A program made the translations under genes and the position numbers. A DNA stretch of 64,000 nt from DASQDN01 sp963825845 (GTDB taxonomy: Bacteria; Acidobacteriota; Terriglobia; Bryobacterales; Bryobacteraceae): contig CAWGVL010000029.1 of NCBI GenBank assembly GCA_963825845.1, forward strand, positions 134,123 through 198,122. Reading direction: 5' to 3'. Of the stretch, positions 8,718 to 18,857 are shown in pieces (the first letter of the stretch is position 1; every line of letters starts with the position of its first letter). The notes below the pieces were generated by a model, which worked only from the letters and a program-made list of their open reading frames with translations, was not told the origin of the DNA and ran no database searches.

Positions 8718-11700
8718 AGACAAACTCACTCGAGTTAAATAGTCCCCAGCAGAAAAGCTCCAGTCCCTGCTCTTCGACGAGAGCCGTACTCCAGACGAGT
8801 TCATCGCCTCCGGGAAGTCGACCGAACGCGAGTAGAAACGCTTGTTCGATGCGGGAGCTTATCGTGGAACCTTCCCGCGAAAGACGGTCGGCGAAAGCCT
8901 TCGCCTGCCGCTGAACGAAAGCATTGTTCATCAGGCTGAGCGCCTGTAGCGCGGTCGTCGTGGTCGTGCGGCGTGGTGTCTTGACTGATGGTATCGGACA
9001 ATCAAGCGCATCCAGCAGTGGGTTGCCGCCAGAGTTCACGTTCATCCGGTAGATAGTGCGCCGCTGTTGGCTTGGATCCTCGGAATCCAGCGGCACATAA
9101 GTGTGATAGGAGCCCGAGTTCTTCACGATGTTGAAAGGACGAAAGCTGGGGCCGAACATCGCAGGGTTCAGCGTACCGCTGACGGCAAGCATCGCATCAC
9201 GTACAGATTCACCTGGGAGCCGATGGGGTGAATACCGCCAGAGCAATCGATTATCCGCATCCTTCTTGGCTGCCGTTGCGTTGTATCGCGCGGATTGCTG
9301 ATAAGTTTGTGACGTCAGAATTAGCCGGTGGAGTTTCTTCATGCTCCAACCACTGCGTACAAACTCACTCGCCAGCCAGTCCAGCAACTCGGGGTGGGAA
9401 GGCTTGCCGCCGTTGAACCCGAAGTCATTAGGGTTGTCCATCAGGCCCGCGCCGAAATGATAATGCCAGATTCGGTTTGCCATCACTCTAGAGAAGAGCG
9501 GATTGGCTTCACTCGCAATCCAGTTCGCGAGCCCGCGCCGGCGTTCTGCCTCAGAGGCATCCATGGTCAGGCCGAGATCGGGGCTTAGACCCGAAATGCA
9601 CGACGGGGCGCCGGCGGCAAGGCGCTCACCCTTTCGATTTACGTCCCCGCGAACCAGCAGATAGGTAGGTTCGGGCTCGCGTATCTGAGCGGCAAAGGCT
9701 TTTACTGGCCGTTCAACCGAACTGAGGTCCTTCTTAGCATCGGCCAATTCCTGTAAAAGCCGGTCACGTTCAGTTTGCTGCTCTCTGGTCAATCTGCGGA
9801 GCAGATCCTGATCACTCAGAGTAAGAACTCCGGCCCTGTACGATGCGGAGATCTGTTCCGATGTAAGCGCAACGGCGTACAACCTTGCTTCTTCGAGTTG
9901 CAGATCCTTCGACGACGTCAGTTCGATGATTGCATCTTGCTTTCCGTACGTCTGAAGTCGGCCGACAGGTAAGCTCACGTCCGGCTTATATGTCTTGCCG
10001 TAGGGCTGCCCATTTCGAAATAGTGTTATCGTGTCATCTGCCGCGTACACGATCGCGATGTGAACGGTTTGTCCGGGCAGGGTATCTTCCGGCGGACCGT
10101 CAACCTCTTCCGAGCGGAAGCGTACCGTGCTTACGTTTTCCCATTGCCTCTTCTTGCCGGCGGCATACTGAATCCCGTCCACAGAGGCGCCTCGGAAACC
10201 ACTCCTGTTACGGATTCTCAACATAGTCGCAGGTTTCTCAGGCAGCCGCGAAACATGAATCCACGTTTCCAGAGTCTTTTCGCGAACGTCGGACGGCAAA
10301 GCAGACGTGGACAATGTCGCGGCGTCCTTCCCAGGCGCAGGCTGTAGCCGGCCCTCATTGATTTGGGATGCATCGGTTCTCGTGGCATGCAGCGAATCGA
10401 AGTCATCGCGGGCATCCGAATCGAAGGTCCATCGGGCGAGCGGCTCAGGAAGTACGTTCTTCGTAAAGTTGCGTTCTTGTTCAATCTTGCGCCGTGCGGC
10501 TCGATCGAGATCGCCCAGAGAAGCTTCAAGTCTCGAAACACGGGCACGCAGTAGATTCTCCGTGGCGGTCCAGCTTTTGTACTCCTCAGGAGTCATCACC
10601 ACTCGCCCATCGGCTTTCAGTTCGTCACCTTCCGTCGGCTGCCAGACGCCCTCGAACACAGCTTTCAGACGATAGTAATCTCGCTGTGGAATGGGATCAA
10701 ACTTATGGTCGTGACAGCGGGCGCAGTTCATCGTCAGCCCGAGGAAGGTCTGACTCACCACTCCAATCATTTCTTCCAGTTGATCCGCGCGTACCATTGC
10801 CCGCTCCTGCGGCACGGCGGACGTAAGCCCAACCGCATCATAGGGACCAAGGACAAGCAGGCCAGTCGCGATGATTCCGTCGTGCGTCACCGGCGCCAAC
10901 ACGTCGCCGGCAATCTGCTCCTTCGCGAAAACGTTGTACGGCTTATCTTGATTGAAGCTTCGAATCACGTAGTCGCGATAGGGCCAGGCGTGGTCGCGCA
11001 GCCAGTCCCGTTCAAAGCCCTCACTCTCGGCATAGCGAACCACATCGAGCCAGTGCCGGGCCCATTGTTCCCCGTACTGAGGTGAATCGAGCAGTCTGTC
11101 GATCAAGCGTTCATACGCATCGGGACGCGAATCGTTAACGAATTCCTCAATCTCATGCGGAGCGGGAGGCAATCCTCTGACATCCAGGCTGGCACGTCTT
11201 ATCAGGGTTCGTCTGTCGACAGCAGGCGAGGGAGTCAGACCTTGCTCCCCAAGCTTGGAATAGATCCATCTGTCGAGCGGCAGTTTCGACCACGCCGGAG
11301 GAATCGCCGAACTCGTTGGAGCATCCCGAATGGTCAACGGCTGCAGAGACCACCAATCGAGCCCCGCTCGCATCTCTGTAAGCACATCGGTCCAGGGGGC
11401 TCCCAATTCGATCCAGCGATGCAGGATGTCTTTTTCAGAAGAGGGAAGCGGCGCTGAAGGAGGCATCTCCCCTTTGGACACACGTGTCCAGAGCAGACTT
11501 TCACCTGCGCTCCCGGGCTTGAGTGCCGACCCTTTGCTCCCACCCTTGTCCGCTCCGGCACGAGTGGAAAGGTCAAGGCCCGCCATCCTGGTCTTTGCCC
11601 CATGACAGTTCAGGCAGCGGCGTTGCAGGATCTCACGCGCCTGAGTGGAAACATCGGCGGCGTACAGGATGTCCGCAAACGAGGCGGAGATCAGAATTGT

Positions 11701-11727
11701 GACCGCAAAGGATGGGAGCCGCCTCAT
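8707..11727 (-). CDS. PSD1-type cytochrome c (PSCyt1-DUF1549-LamG-DUF1553)
   Basis: About 1006 residues from the ATG at 11727, chosen because a signal peptide starts there (RRLPSFAVTILISASFADILYAAD); an upstream in-frame extension looks non-coding. Domains in order: planctomycete cytochrome C with CLNCH and GEMPPSAPLP, DUF1549 with a second heme motif CARCHDHKFDPIP, a LamG-like jelly roll roughly at residues 420-620, a coiled stretch, and DUF1553 (MANRIWHYHFGAGL, HPELLDWLASEFVRSGWS). It is intact, unlike the paralogue at 16171. It should be exported and probably forms a complex with the overlapping DUF1501 protein. Substrate unknown; polysaccharide processing is often suggested from the LamG domain. 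Confidence 0.9.
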   Translation of the reverse strand: MRRLPSFAVTILISASFADILYAADVSTQAREILQRRCLNCHGAKTRMAGLDLSTRAGADKGGSKGSALKPGSAGESLLWTRVSKGEMPPSAPLPSSEKDILHRWIELGAPWTDVLTEMRAGLDWWSLQPLTIRDAPTSSAIPPAWSKLPLDRWIYSKLGEQGLTPSPAVDRRTLIRRASLDVRGLPPAPHEIEEFVNDSRPDAYERLIDRLLDSPQYGEQWARHWLDVVRYAESEGFERDWLRDHAWPYRDYVIRSFNQDKPYNVFAKEQIAGDVLAPVTHDGIIATGLLVLGPYDAVGLTSAVPQERAMVRADQLEEMIGVVSQTFLGLTMNCARCHDHKFDPIPQRDYYRLKAVFEGVWQPTEGDELKADGRVVMTPEEYKSWTATENLLRARVSRLEASLGDLDRAARRKIEQERNFTKNVLPEPLARWTFDSDARDDFDSLHATRTDASQINEGRLQPAPGKDAATLSTSALPSDVREKTLETWIHVSRLPEKPATMLRIRNRSGFRGASVDGIQYAAGKKRQWENVSTVRFRSEEVDGPPEDTLPGQTVHIAIVYAADDTITLFRNGQPYGKTYKPDVSLPVGRLQTYGKQDAIIELTSSKDLQLEEARLYAVALTSEQISASYRAGVLTLSDQDLLRRLTREQQTERDRLLQELADAKKDLSSVERPVKAFAAQIREPEPTYLLVRGDVNRKGERLAAGAPSCISGLSPDLGLTMDASEAERRRGLANWIASEANPLFSRVMANRIWHYHFGAGLMDNPNDFGFNGGKPSHPELLDWLASEFVRSGWSMKKLHRLILTSQTYQQSARYNATAAKKDADNRLLWRYSPHRLPGESVRDAMLAVSGTLNPAMFGPSFRPFNIVKNSGSYHTYVPLDSEDPSQQRRTIYRMNVNSGGNPLLDALDCPIPSVKTPRRTTTTTALQALSLMNNAFVQRQAKAFADRLSREGSTISSRIEQAFLLAFGRLPGGDELVWSTALVEEQGLELFCWGLFNSSEFVYVQ

Positions 11728-12388
11728 ACTTCCAAACCGTTTCCCGTCGGGTGTTCTCTCCTTTAGGCTGGAGGAGTCACCCCGATCATTCTCCGCTGAT
11801 TGGGCAACACTGCAGTTAATCATGTCATAGAAATCGTGCCGGTGCCCGTGCGGGTCTAGACCATCAACGAAATTCCGGACGGCATCATGAAGTGAGAGAA
11901 ACCGTTGGGCATGCCTGTCGATCTGAATCGCCGCATTTTGGTGCTCTCGTTGGCGGGGGCTGATGCTTTGCATACGTTCCACACTCACATCGCAGCAGGA
12001 TAGTTCCCAGTTTGTCGGTCGTGCGCAAGGGTCGGCCGCCCTGACCATACAGGAGTGTTAAGAATCATTCCGCGTCGCGTTGATCACGATTCGGGTTGGA
12101 TCAGAATGTTGATCACCTCGCGATCTTGATCCACAACACGCAGAAGCGATAATAAACCCAGACAACATAGCTGGTGATCCCGGTAGGGAAACGATAGCCG
12201 TAGTTGCACGAGCGATTACTCTTCATGGCAACACTCTTCTACCTTCGTGCCCAACGTTGAAAATGCCGGTTGATGGCATTATTTTTGTGTGATCCTGGCG
12301 CTCCGAATCCCTGATCGGCGCTCGCTGCAAAGGCGCACCTCCGACCAGAAACAGTAACATCAATGGATCTTGAAAGGAATTGCTGATT
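11728..12388. other. Intergenic region between divergent genes
   Basis: About 660 bp between the PSD1 gene and the DOPA-dioxygenase-like gene. The PSD1 frame stays open to 12048 on the minus strand but shows no signal peptide or recognisable domain, so I treat it as untranslated. A 10-bp palindrome GGTCTAGACC lies at 11853-11862. I see no RNA gene or clear terminator. Confidence 0.4.
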
Positions 12389-13141
12389 ATGGCTGAGAAT
12401 CATTCACTCGATGAGAATGTCACTCCAAATAGCGAAGTGGACCAGTATTGGGCCGATCTGCTGTCACCCGCCCGTCGGCAGTTCATCATTAGGTCGGGTC
12501 TCATGGCGGCGGGCGCGGGTCTGACCGCTGGATCGCTCGCTACCCAAGTTGAAGCCGCTGAAGAGGAGAAGGCACAGAAGCGAGTGGTTTCGCCGTACCG
12601 AGAGGGCTTCGTTCCCGTATTTCCGCCTCCCGATGAAGGCAAGAGTCCGTGGGGATACGACACGATCAAAGAACCCGCCGTGCGGCCCAAGAGTGTGCGT
12701 CCCGGCGAGGAGAATGGGCTGCCGAGTGCGCCGCGACCCTACACCGACATCAAGAGCTATCACGCCCATTTCTATTTCGACGAAGATACCTATGAAAAGG
12801 CGGCACTGGTTCGCAAGTGGTCGGCTGAGCGGTTTCCGGTGGAGCTCGGGAATTGGAATCTTACCCCGCGCGGTCCTCACGTAACGCCATCCTTCTATTT
12901 CGGCTTCACTAACGACCTGCTGCCGATCATCGTTCCATGGCTGCAGTTGAACAGCCTGGGACTCACGATTCTGCTGCACCCCAATACGGACGACCCCAGG
13001 GCGGACCACCTGTACTACACCCTTTGGGTGAACCGCTCACAACCGGTAAACGCCTATGGCATGAAGAAGCCAGGCCCCGGCCAGCCTCGCGTCGAGCGGA
13101 TCTTTCCGAATACGAAGCCGACAGTCAAGCTGGAAGTCTGA
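12389..13141 (+). CDS. Tat-exported DOPA 4,5-dioxygenase family protein
   Basis: 250 residues from the ATG at 12389, which has AAAGGAA nine bases upstream; a TTG three codons earlier is less likely. Residues ~30-60 form a Tat signal (ARRQFIIRSG, hydrophobic run, cleavage near VEAAE). The mature domain from about residue 120 matches the DOPA dioxygenase family: SYHAHFYFDEDT, FPVELGNW, GPHVTPSFYFGF, LGLTILLHPNT and DHLYYTLWV, with the HAH and HP histidines expected to bind iron. Known members cleave catechols such as DOPA; here the aromatic substrate is unknown. Export of such an enzyme is unusual. No operon partner is adjacent. Confidence 0.8.
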   Translation: MAENHSLDENVTPNSEVDQYWADLLSPARRQFIIRSGLMAAGAGLTAGSLATQVEAAEEEKAQKRVVSPYREGFVPVFPPPDEGKSPWGYDTIKEPAVRPKSVRPGEENGLPSAPRPYTDIKSYHAHFYFDEDTYEKAALVRKWSAERFPVELGNWNLTPRGPHVTPSFYFGFTNDLLPIIVPWLQLNSLGLTILLHPNTDDPRADHLYYTLWVNRSQPVNAYGMKKPGPGQPRVERIFPNTKPTVKLEV

Positions 13142-13456
13142 TGTGCGCGTGTGAGGAAGGAATGGACGACTTCGAGCCAACATGTCCAAGGCGACTTGAC
13201 AAATTGGCCTGAATAGATCCGCGTCACTGCCCTTTTCGCTGGGATTACGCCTTTTCGGCACGATCGTGTTTGCCGATGCTGTCGGCCCGCAGCCCGAAGG
13301 TTCGGTGGCGCACTCCGTGCTTCTCGTATTGACGTGCGGACGGAATCCTGCTGCAGGTCATCAAAATCCACCTGGGTATCGCAATCGGGTAGTTAAACGT
13401 GAGCTTGTCACGACCGTTGAAATCCATTGGATGGCATCGGAGCAATGGGTTCGCTC
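13142..13456. other. Stretch without recognisable gene
   Basis: About 315 bp between the dioxygenase-like gene and the integrase remnant. Only short overlapping frames occur, without homology I recognise. Confidence 0.4.
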
Positions 13457-14144
13457 ATGTTAGCGGTCGTTACGTACATCCATGCATTCTTCGTACCGCG
13501 CACAAGCTCGGCTTGGAAGCGGCTGTCCTGCGGCAGCAACTCGCCGCTTTCAAAAGGAAGCAACCTCGGCCAAGGCTCAGCCGCGCGGACCGACTCTCCG
13601 GACCACGCTACGGTGAACTGTATTCGGATTAGGCTGATGTGCCCATCCTGGTCACACCGGAAACGGTGGTGTCCTGGCATCGCGCTGGCCCCTGTCTGTT
13701 CTGGCGGTGGAGGTCTCGCCAACCTGGGCGGCCCAAGATGACTCTCGACATCCGCGAGCTGATCCGGCGATGAAAGCCGAGAATCCGGGCTGGGGAGCGC
13801 CGCGCACCATGGCGAACTGCTCCAAGTCGGGTTCGACGTGTCCGAACCAACGGTTTCTCGCTACCTGCAAGGTCTGAAGCGACGGCATGGACAAGAATAA
13901 GGCTAAGCGGTGGCTCGCATTCCTCAACAACCATCGCGAAATTATCGCCACCTTCGACTTCTTTACGGTTCCCATCCTGAAGTTCCGAACTCTTTATTGC
14001 TTCTTCCTCATCGAACACGGCTGGCGAAGAGTTCTGCACTTCAACTGCACAGAACATCCCACCAGCAATTGGATTGTCCAGCAGCTAGGGGAGGCTCTAC
14101 CACTGCCCTGCCCCTACCGCTATGTTCTGTTCGATCGCGATTGA
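13457..14144 (+). pseudogene. Decayed integrase-type (rve, DDE) transposase
   Basis: Homology to an integrase-core transposase runs along the plus strand but through several frames. The pieces in order: MLAVVTYIHAFFVPR, then KLGLEAAVLRQQLAAFKRK, VTPETVVSWHRAG, MTLDIRELI and MKAENPGWGAP, then GFDVSEPTVSRYLQGLKRRHGQ, and a final block with RWLAFLNNHREIIATFDFF and PYRYVLFDRD ending in TGA. The conserved DDE catalytic region after RYVLFDRD is missing. The element is an inactive remnant; I could not find its ends. Confidence 0.75.
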
Positions 14145-14333
14145 TACGCGGCCGACCGCCTACGCGCTTGCTCGAAAGCCGAAGCCGGGCTCGGCGCATA
14201 TCCGGAGAATGCGGTTCTGTGCCAGAAGATATTCAGTTTGAAGCAGCAGTTCGTGATTCACCAGTCTCGTTACGTACGCCAGCAGACGCGCCACATGCCA
14301 TTCTCATCAAGTTAACTATATGGTGTGGAGAGG

Positions 14334-14996
14334 TTAGCTCCTGATTCGGAAGCGGTATGCCACCATTGCGAGCATCAGCCCTGAGAGTCCAAATGTGGCC
14401 GGTTCAGGTACGACCGTTACTGCAGCATTTGTGGCGTCGGGTGCGAAGTCGGAGATGACTTCGACCTGGTCAAAGATCGGCTGCGACCGCGGCCAAAGGT
14501 TCACGGTATAGGCGGGCGCGCCAAAACCCAGAGACGGCAGTAAGGATAACGACACTGTACCGGAAAGATTGCGGCCGTCGATAGTGATGTCAGCCGAGTT
14601 CAACGTGGTCTGCGTGTTGTTATTGATGGTAAACACGAAACCTCCACCTTGGGCTGTAAACACGACTACCGCATCGAACATGATGTTCGGCAGACCGATA
14701 TTTGCGAAATTTGCCAACGCAGCTCCACGGTTGACGCCCCACACAAAGACTCCCGTCGGTGTGGTCCCAATGTCGGCTGCGGACGTGCTGGTGAATGTTA
14801 ACGTTCCTGCCGCAGGATCCAGGAATACTTCCGCGAGGCGCACGTCCAGATCACCGTTCGCCGGTCCGGTGTACACATTGATGAAATCGCCAGCGGGATC
14901 AACGATTGGCGCGGCGATTAAGCCGGCGGGGAGGCAGAATAGTGAGAGCCCAAACAGGGATGACCAAGTTGGGTAGTTCAGGAACGACTTCGGCAT
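14334..14996 (-). CDS. PEP-CTERM sorted extracellular protein
   Basis: 220 residues with GGAGGA upstream of the ATG. There is an N-terminal signal peptide ending near LIAAP and, at the C-terminus, a PEP-CTERM anchor: VPEP, a hydrophobic helix and a basic tail (YRFRIRS). Proteins of this kind are cut and sorted by exosortase (EpsH/XrtA) to the surface or exopolysaccharide. The middle is rich in Thr, Ala, Gly and Asn and predicted beta-rich; I recognise no domain in it. It stands alone between an integrase remnant and an IS remnant, and no exosortase gene is in the window. Confidence 0.85.
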   Translation of the reverse strand: MPKSFLNYPTWSSLFGLSLFCLPAGLIAAPIVDPAGDFINVYTGPANGDLDVRLAEVFLDPAAGTLTFTSTSAADIGTTPTGVFVWGVNRGAALANFANIGLPNIMFDAVVVFTAQGGGFVFTINNNTQTTLNSADITIDGRNLSGTVSLSLLPSLGFGAPAYTVNLWPRSQPIFDQVEVISDFAPDATNAAVTVVPEPATFGLSGLMLAMVAYRFRIRS

Positions 14997-15611
14997 GCTG
15001 ATCCTCCGATCGTTGGTCAGATCGGCGTCAGCCGCCTAGGGTTTCAGAACGATGGCTGGTGTAACCGTGATGGGTAGAAGGTCGTGGAAGGAACTCATCG
15101 AATGTTGCGAGATTTCACGCGCGCATGATCCTCGTTTACGATATCGGGCCAAAGTTGTCGTCTTCTTCGGAACTGGCTGGGGCGAAACCGATCGTGGGAT
15201 CGAAAGGCCACTGCTCGCGCAACTCTCTCGCGCGTCCCTTCGCCGCTACGCGCCCAGCTCGTTTAACATCTAACATCGGCAATGCGGATTGTCGCTGTCT
15301 GGCCTTGCGGCTTCAGCAGACGTCCTCGTCGCTTCCGCTCTGCATTCAGTCCTGCCCCCGATGTAGAGCCGATTCTCCGAGCAAACTGTCAGGGCTGTCA
15401 CGGACAAAGCCAACAAATGAGGGCCTACGATTCGATTAACCCGAGGCTGCGATGACGGGCAGTCATTCGGCGCCGGTCATTCAGCCCCGTGATAGCGCAG
15501 GAAGCCTTCTGATCATGATGGTTTCTGGTCGAGGAAAGGTCAAAACGCCTCCGGCGGGACCGGGGCCTGAAACCGGGGCAGGTGACCACCCTCCGCCGCT
15601 GGATTGATGAG
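14997..15611. other. Stretch without recognisable gene
   Basis: About 600 bp between the PEP-CTERM gene and the IS3 orfA remnant. The frames present are short and overlapping and show no family motif. Confidence 0.4.
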
Positions 15612-15804
15612 GGCGCAGTATGGCCTGAACTTCCCTCAGCCGTTTGGCCTCGTTCACTTCTAACCCGCTGTACTTCGCTCGCGAGTTATACAGCGTCTGG
15701 TCCGATACGCCCAACTCGCGCGCGATCTCAGCTGCCGCTCGCCCAGCCTCGATCTGCTTCACGGCTCCAATCATCTGCTCTTCGTTGAATCGTGTCTTCT
15801 TCAT
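15612..15804 (-). pseudogene. IS3-family transposase OrfA, truncated
   Basis: The first ~64 residues match the HTH_Tnp_1 domain of IS3-family OrfA: MKKTRFNEEQMIGAVKQIE, GRAAAEIARELGVSDQTLY, then AKYSGLEVNEAKRLRE. Homology stops after REVQA, where the leucine zipper should continue, and the remaining open frame is unrelated. OrfB is absent. The sequence just upstream (15830-15900) may be the old left end of the element. Confidence 0.75.
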
Positions 15805-16126
15805 CTCGAAAGCTCCTCTTCGTCTTCATGTCAGGAGCTTTCCAAATTATGACTGGCTGACTTTTTCCGGAGCAGGTCACCGACGGTCGTCCCGGACAAC
15901 GGTCAACAGCAATCCGTTCTTGTGCCAGCACGCGTTGTGGTTGAGACGAAGTGTTTACAAAGCCAAACGGGGCAGGCGAAATTCGATATCCTAGAGCCAC
16001 CATACTGTCCCTCCCTGGATGTTCTGATTCGTCGTTACTTGGCTCATCGGCGCTGATTTGAGACGACCGCTTACTGTCGTAGGCTGGCATCGCCAATGGA
16101 CAACTTTATGCTACAGTCAGAAAATC
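15805..16126. other. IS remnant edge and promoter region
   Basis: No gene recognised. It contains the presumed terminal sequence of the IS3 remnant and leads into the promoter and operator of the PSD1/DUF1501 pair. Confidence 0.4.
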
Positions 16127-16139
16127 CTGGTCCGACCAG
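16127..16139. promoter_or_regulatory. Putative GntR-type operator, copy 1
   Basis: A perfect 13-bp palindrome, CTGGTCCGACCAG, centred on one base. Its core TGGTCNGACCA is identical in form to the site in the divergent promoter at 32734-32744 and resembles FadR-subfamily GntR operators (TGGTNNNACCA). It ends 32 bp before the ATG at 16171. The GntR-LacI regulator at 30241-31359 is the obvious candidate to bind it; this is inference. Confidence 0.6.
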
Positions 16140-16170
16140 ATCAGTCCACGCACTGGAGGTTTTTGCAAAC

Positions 16171-18854
16171 ATGCGGATTGCTGTCAGCATGATGGTATTG
16201 GCAGCTCTGGTTCCTCTTTCACTCTGGTCGGAAAGTCCCAGCGACTACTTCGAGATGCGTGTTCGGCCAGTGCTGGCCAAGAATTGCTTTGCATGCCACA
16301 CGTCGGCGGCGTTGGGCAACCTGAAAATGGTATCCGGAGAGTCGCTGCTAAAAGGTGGCAACTCCGGTCCGGCGGTCGTTCCGGGCAAGCCTGACGAAAG
16401 TTTGCTCTTCCAAGCAGTTACACACACTCATGCCAGGCTGAAAATGCCGCCAGAAGGAAAACTCCCGGCAGAGGACATCGGTGTTTTGCGGCAATGGATT
16501 CAAAATGGCGCGGAGTGGCCCGATTACGCAACGCCGTCAGTCCGATCTCACGACGGATATCAAATCACCGCCGAGCAGCGGCAATTCTGGTCGTTCCAGC
16601 CAGTCCGTAAACCGGAGATACCCGTATTCGCCAATCAATCTTGGGTGAAGACGCCGATCGACGCTTTTATTTTGTCCCGCCTTGAGAGAGAGGGATTACA
16701 ACCAGTTGCGCCGGCGGCCAAACCTATCCTCCTACGACGCGCGTACATGGACATGATTGGATTGCCTCCTACACCAGAAGAAGTAGACAGTTTTGTGAAT
16801 GACGAATCGTCGAACGCGTTTGCGAAGGTGGTCGACAAACTCCTGGCCTCCCCGCATTATGGAGAGCGTTGGGGGCGTTACTGGCTCGATGTCGCTCGCT
16901 ATACAGACGACAAGTTGAATATCGTTGAAGACGAGCCATACGCGAACTCTTTTCGCTATCGAGATTGGGTGATTCGGGCCTTCAACGACGATATGCCGTA
17001 CGATCTTTTCATAAAGGCTCAGATCGCGGGCGATCTGATGCCGGCGCTGAGCGGGAACGATTACGGCCAGGACTAGGTTTTTTCGCGTTTAGCGCGCAGT
17101 ATCAGGAGGACCGTCCCGATGTGACAGGCAAGGCATTTTTAGGGTTGACGGTCGGATGCGCTCAATGTCATGACCACAAGTTTGACCCGATTCCGACGAA
17201 AGACTATTACGCTCTCCTTGGTGTATTTCAGAGTACGCAATTGAAAGAATATCCGCTCGCACCGAAGGATGTGGTCGAAAAGTACGACAAACAGGCTGAC
17301 GAAATCAAGGCGCTTAAAAAGAAGCTGACGGACTTTCGAGATCGGCAGACGCGGCAACTTGCAGAGATCCTGGCAGAGCAGACGGCGAACTATATCCTCG
17401 CTGCCTGGCATGTGCTCGGACCTAAGCATCGCACTCCCTCTGAGGTAGCTGCGGAGCAAAAACTCGACACGGAAACGCTGCAACGTTCGATCCGTTATCT
17501 GGAGAAGAAGGAACACACTCACAAATATCTGGATACGTGGCAGCGGCTTCGAAAGGAGAACACGGCCGAAGAAGCTGCGGTAATTGCGGTAGCTCGTGAG
17601 TTCCAGGCGCAGCTTTTGGCCGTACATGATGAGATTCGCAGTATTGAAGAGAAGAATCTGGCGACCCTTGGCGGCGCGGAGGGAAATCCGGCTTTGGCGA
17701 AAGTCGTGCTGCTGCCCTATCCGCGCGGTAAGTACGTTTTCTGGTCAGAAATCTTCGGCGATTCACGAACTGGGTTCTCTAATGACAAGAGTGAGCGCGT
17801 GTTGCAGTACAAGGGAGAGGCAATAGATCGTTTTCTGGAGGGCGAGTGGAAGAGTTACGCAGCCGGGCTTGCAGCGGAGGTACAGCGCAAACAAGCCGAG
17901 CTTCCCGCCAAATATCCTTTTCTTCATGTCATCGAAGATGTCGAGAAACCAAAGAATGTCAAAGTTCACATTCGCGGGAATCCGGAGAATCTCGGAGAGG
18001 AGGCTCCGCGCGCCTTTCTGTCCATTCTTTCTGATGGGAATCCCCGTCCGTTCACGAACGGAAGTGGCCGATTGGAGCTTGCCGAAGCCATCGCCAACGC
18101 CAGCAATCCACTGACGGCACGGGTAATGGTGAATCGCATCTGGGCCCATCATGTCGGAGACGGCATCGTAAGGACACCTAGCGGTTTCGGGCAGCTCGGC
18201 GATCGCCCGACACATCCGGAACTGCTCGACTATCTCGCATCGAGGTTTGTAGAAAATGGCTGGTCAATCAAAGCGATGCATCGTGAGATCATGCTTTCCT
18301 CGACCTATGCTCTCGGCGCCGATACGCCAGAAGCCAACACCAAGAAGGATCCTGGCAACCGGTTTTGTTGGCGCGCGAATGTACGGCGGCTTGATATCGA
18401 GGCGCTGCGCGACTCCGTGTTGGCAGTATCCGGGCAACTGGACAAAACGCTGGGTGGACAGGCGCGCCCCATCGGTGACGAACGCAATCTCCAGCGAACC
18501 GTTTATAGTTTCGTCAGCAGGCGCAAACTCGATAATACGCTCGCAATTTTCGATTTTCCCAATGCCAACGATACCGCCGAGAAACGCATCGCGACAAATA
18601 CACCATTGCAACGGCTCTTTCTGCTGAACAGCACCTTCATGACGCAACAAGCACAAAAATTCGCAGACAGAGTCGCAACTGAGGCCGGCGACGATTCAAC
18701 AGCCCGACTCGTGCGGGCTTATCGCCTGGCATTCGGCCGCACTCCAAGCGCCGAAGAGATTCAGTGGGGGCGCGAATATTTGGCAGGAGGAGAAGGCTGG
18801 CCGCAGTATCTGCAGGCGATCCTCGCCTCGAACGAGTTTCTTTACACGAATTGA
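16171..18854 (+). CDS. PSD1-type cytochrome c (PSCyt1-DUF1549-DUF1553), one frameshift
   Basis: The start at 16171 follows GGAGGT with a 10-base gap and opens a signal peptide (MRIAVSMMVLAALVPLSLW). Domains: N-terminal cytochrome with CFACH, DUF1549 (YGERWGRYWLDVARYTDD), second heme motif CAQCHDHKFDPIP, a central coiled-coil-like region rich in Lys/Glu (~330-560), and DUF1553 (MVNRIWAHHVGDGIV, HPELLDYLASRFVENGWS). The frame shifts once near 17060-17075, at a T-run; everything else is intact. It lacks the LamG insert of the paralogue at 8707. The stop is three bases before the next DUF1501 gene. Exported, probably membrane-associated; substrate unknown. Confidence 0.85.
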
Positions 18855-18857
18855 GCG

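Noticed and set aside
11853..11862. Palindrome GGTCTAGACC as a further operator
   Set aside because: Its half-site spacing differs by one base from TGGTCNGACCA and it is about 130 bp from the likely start.
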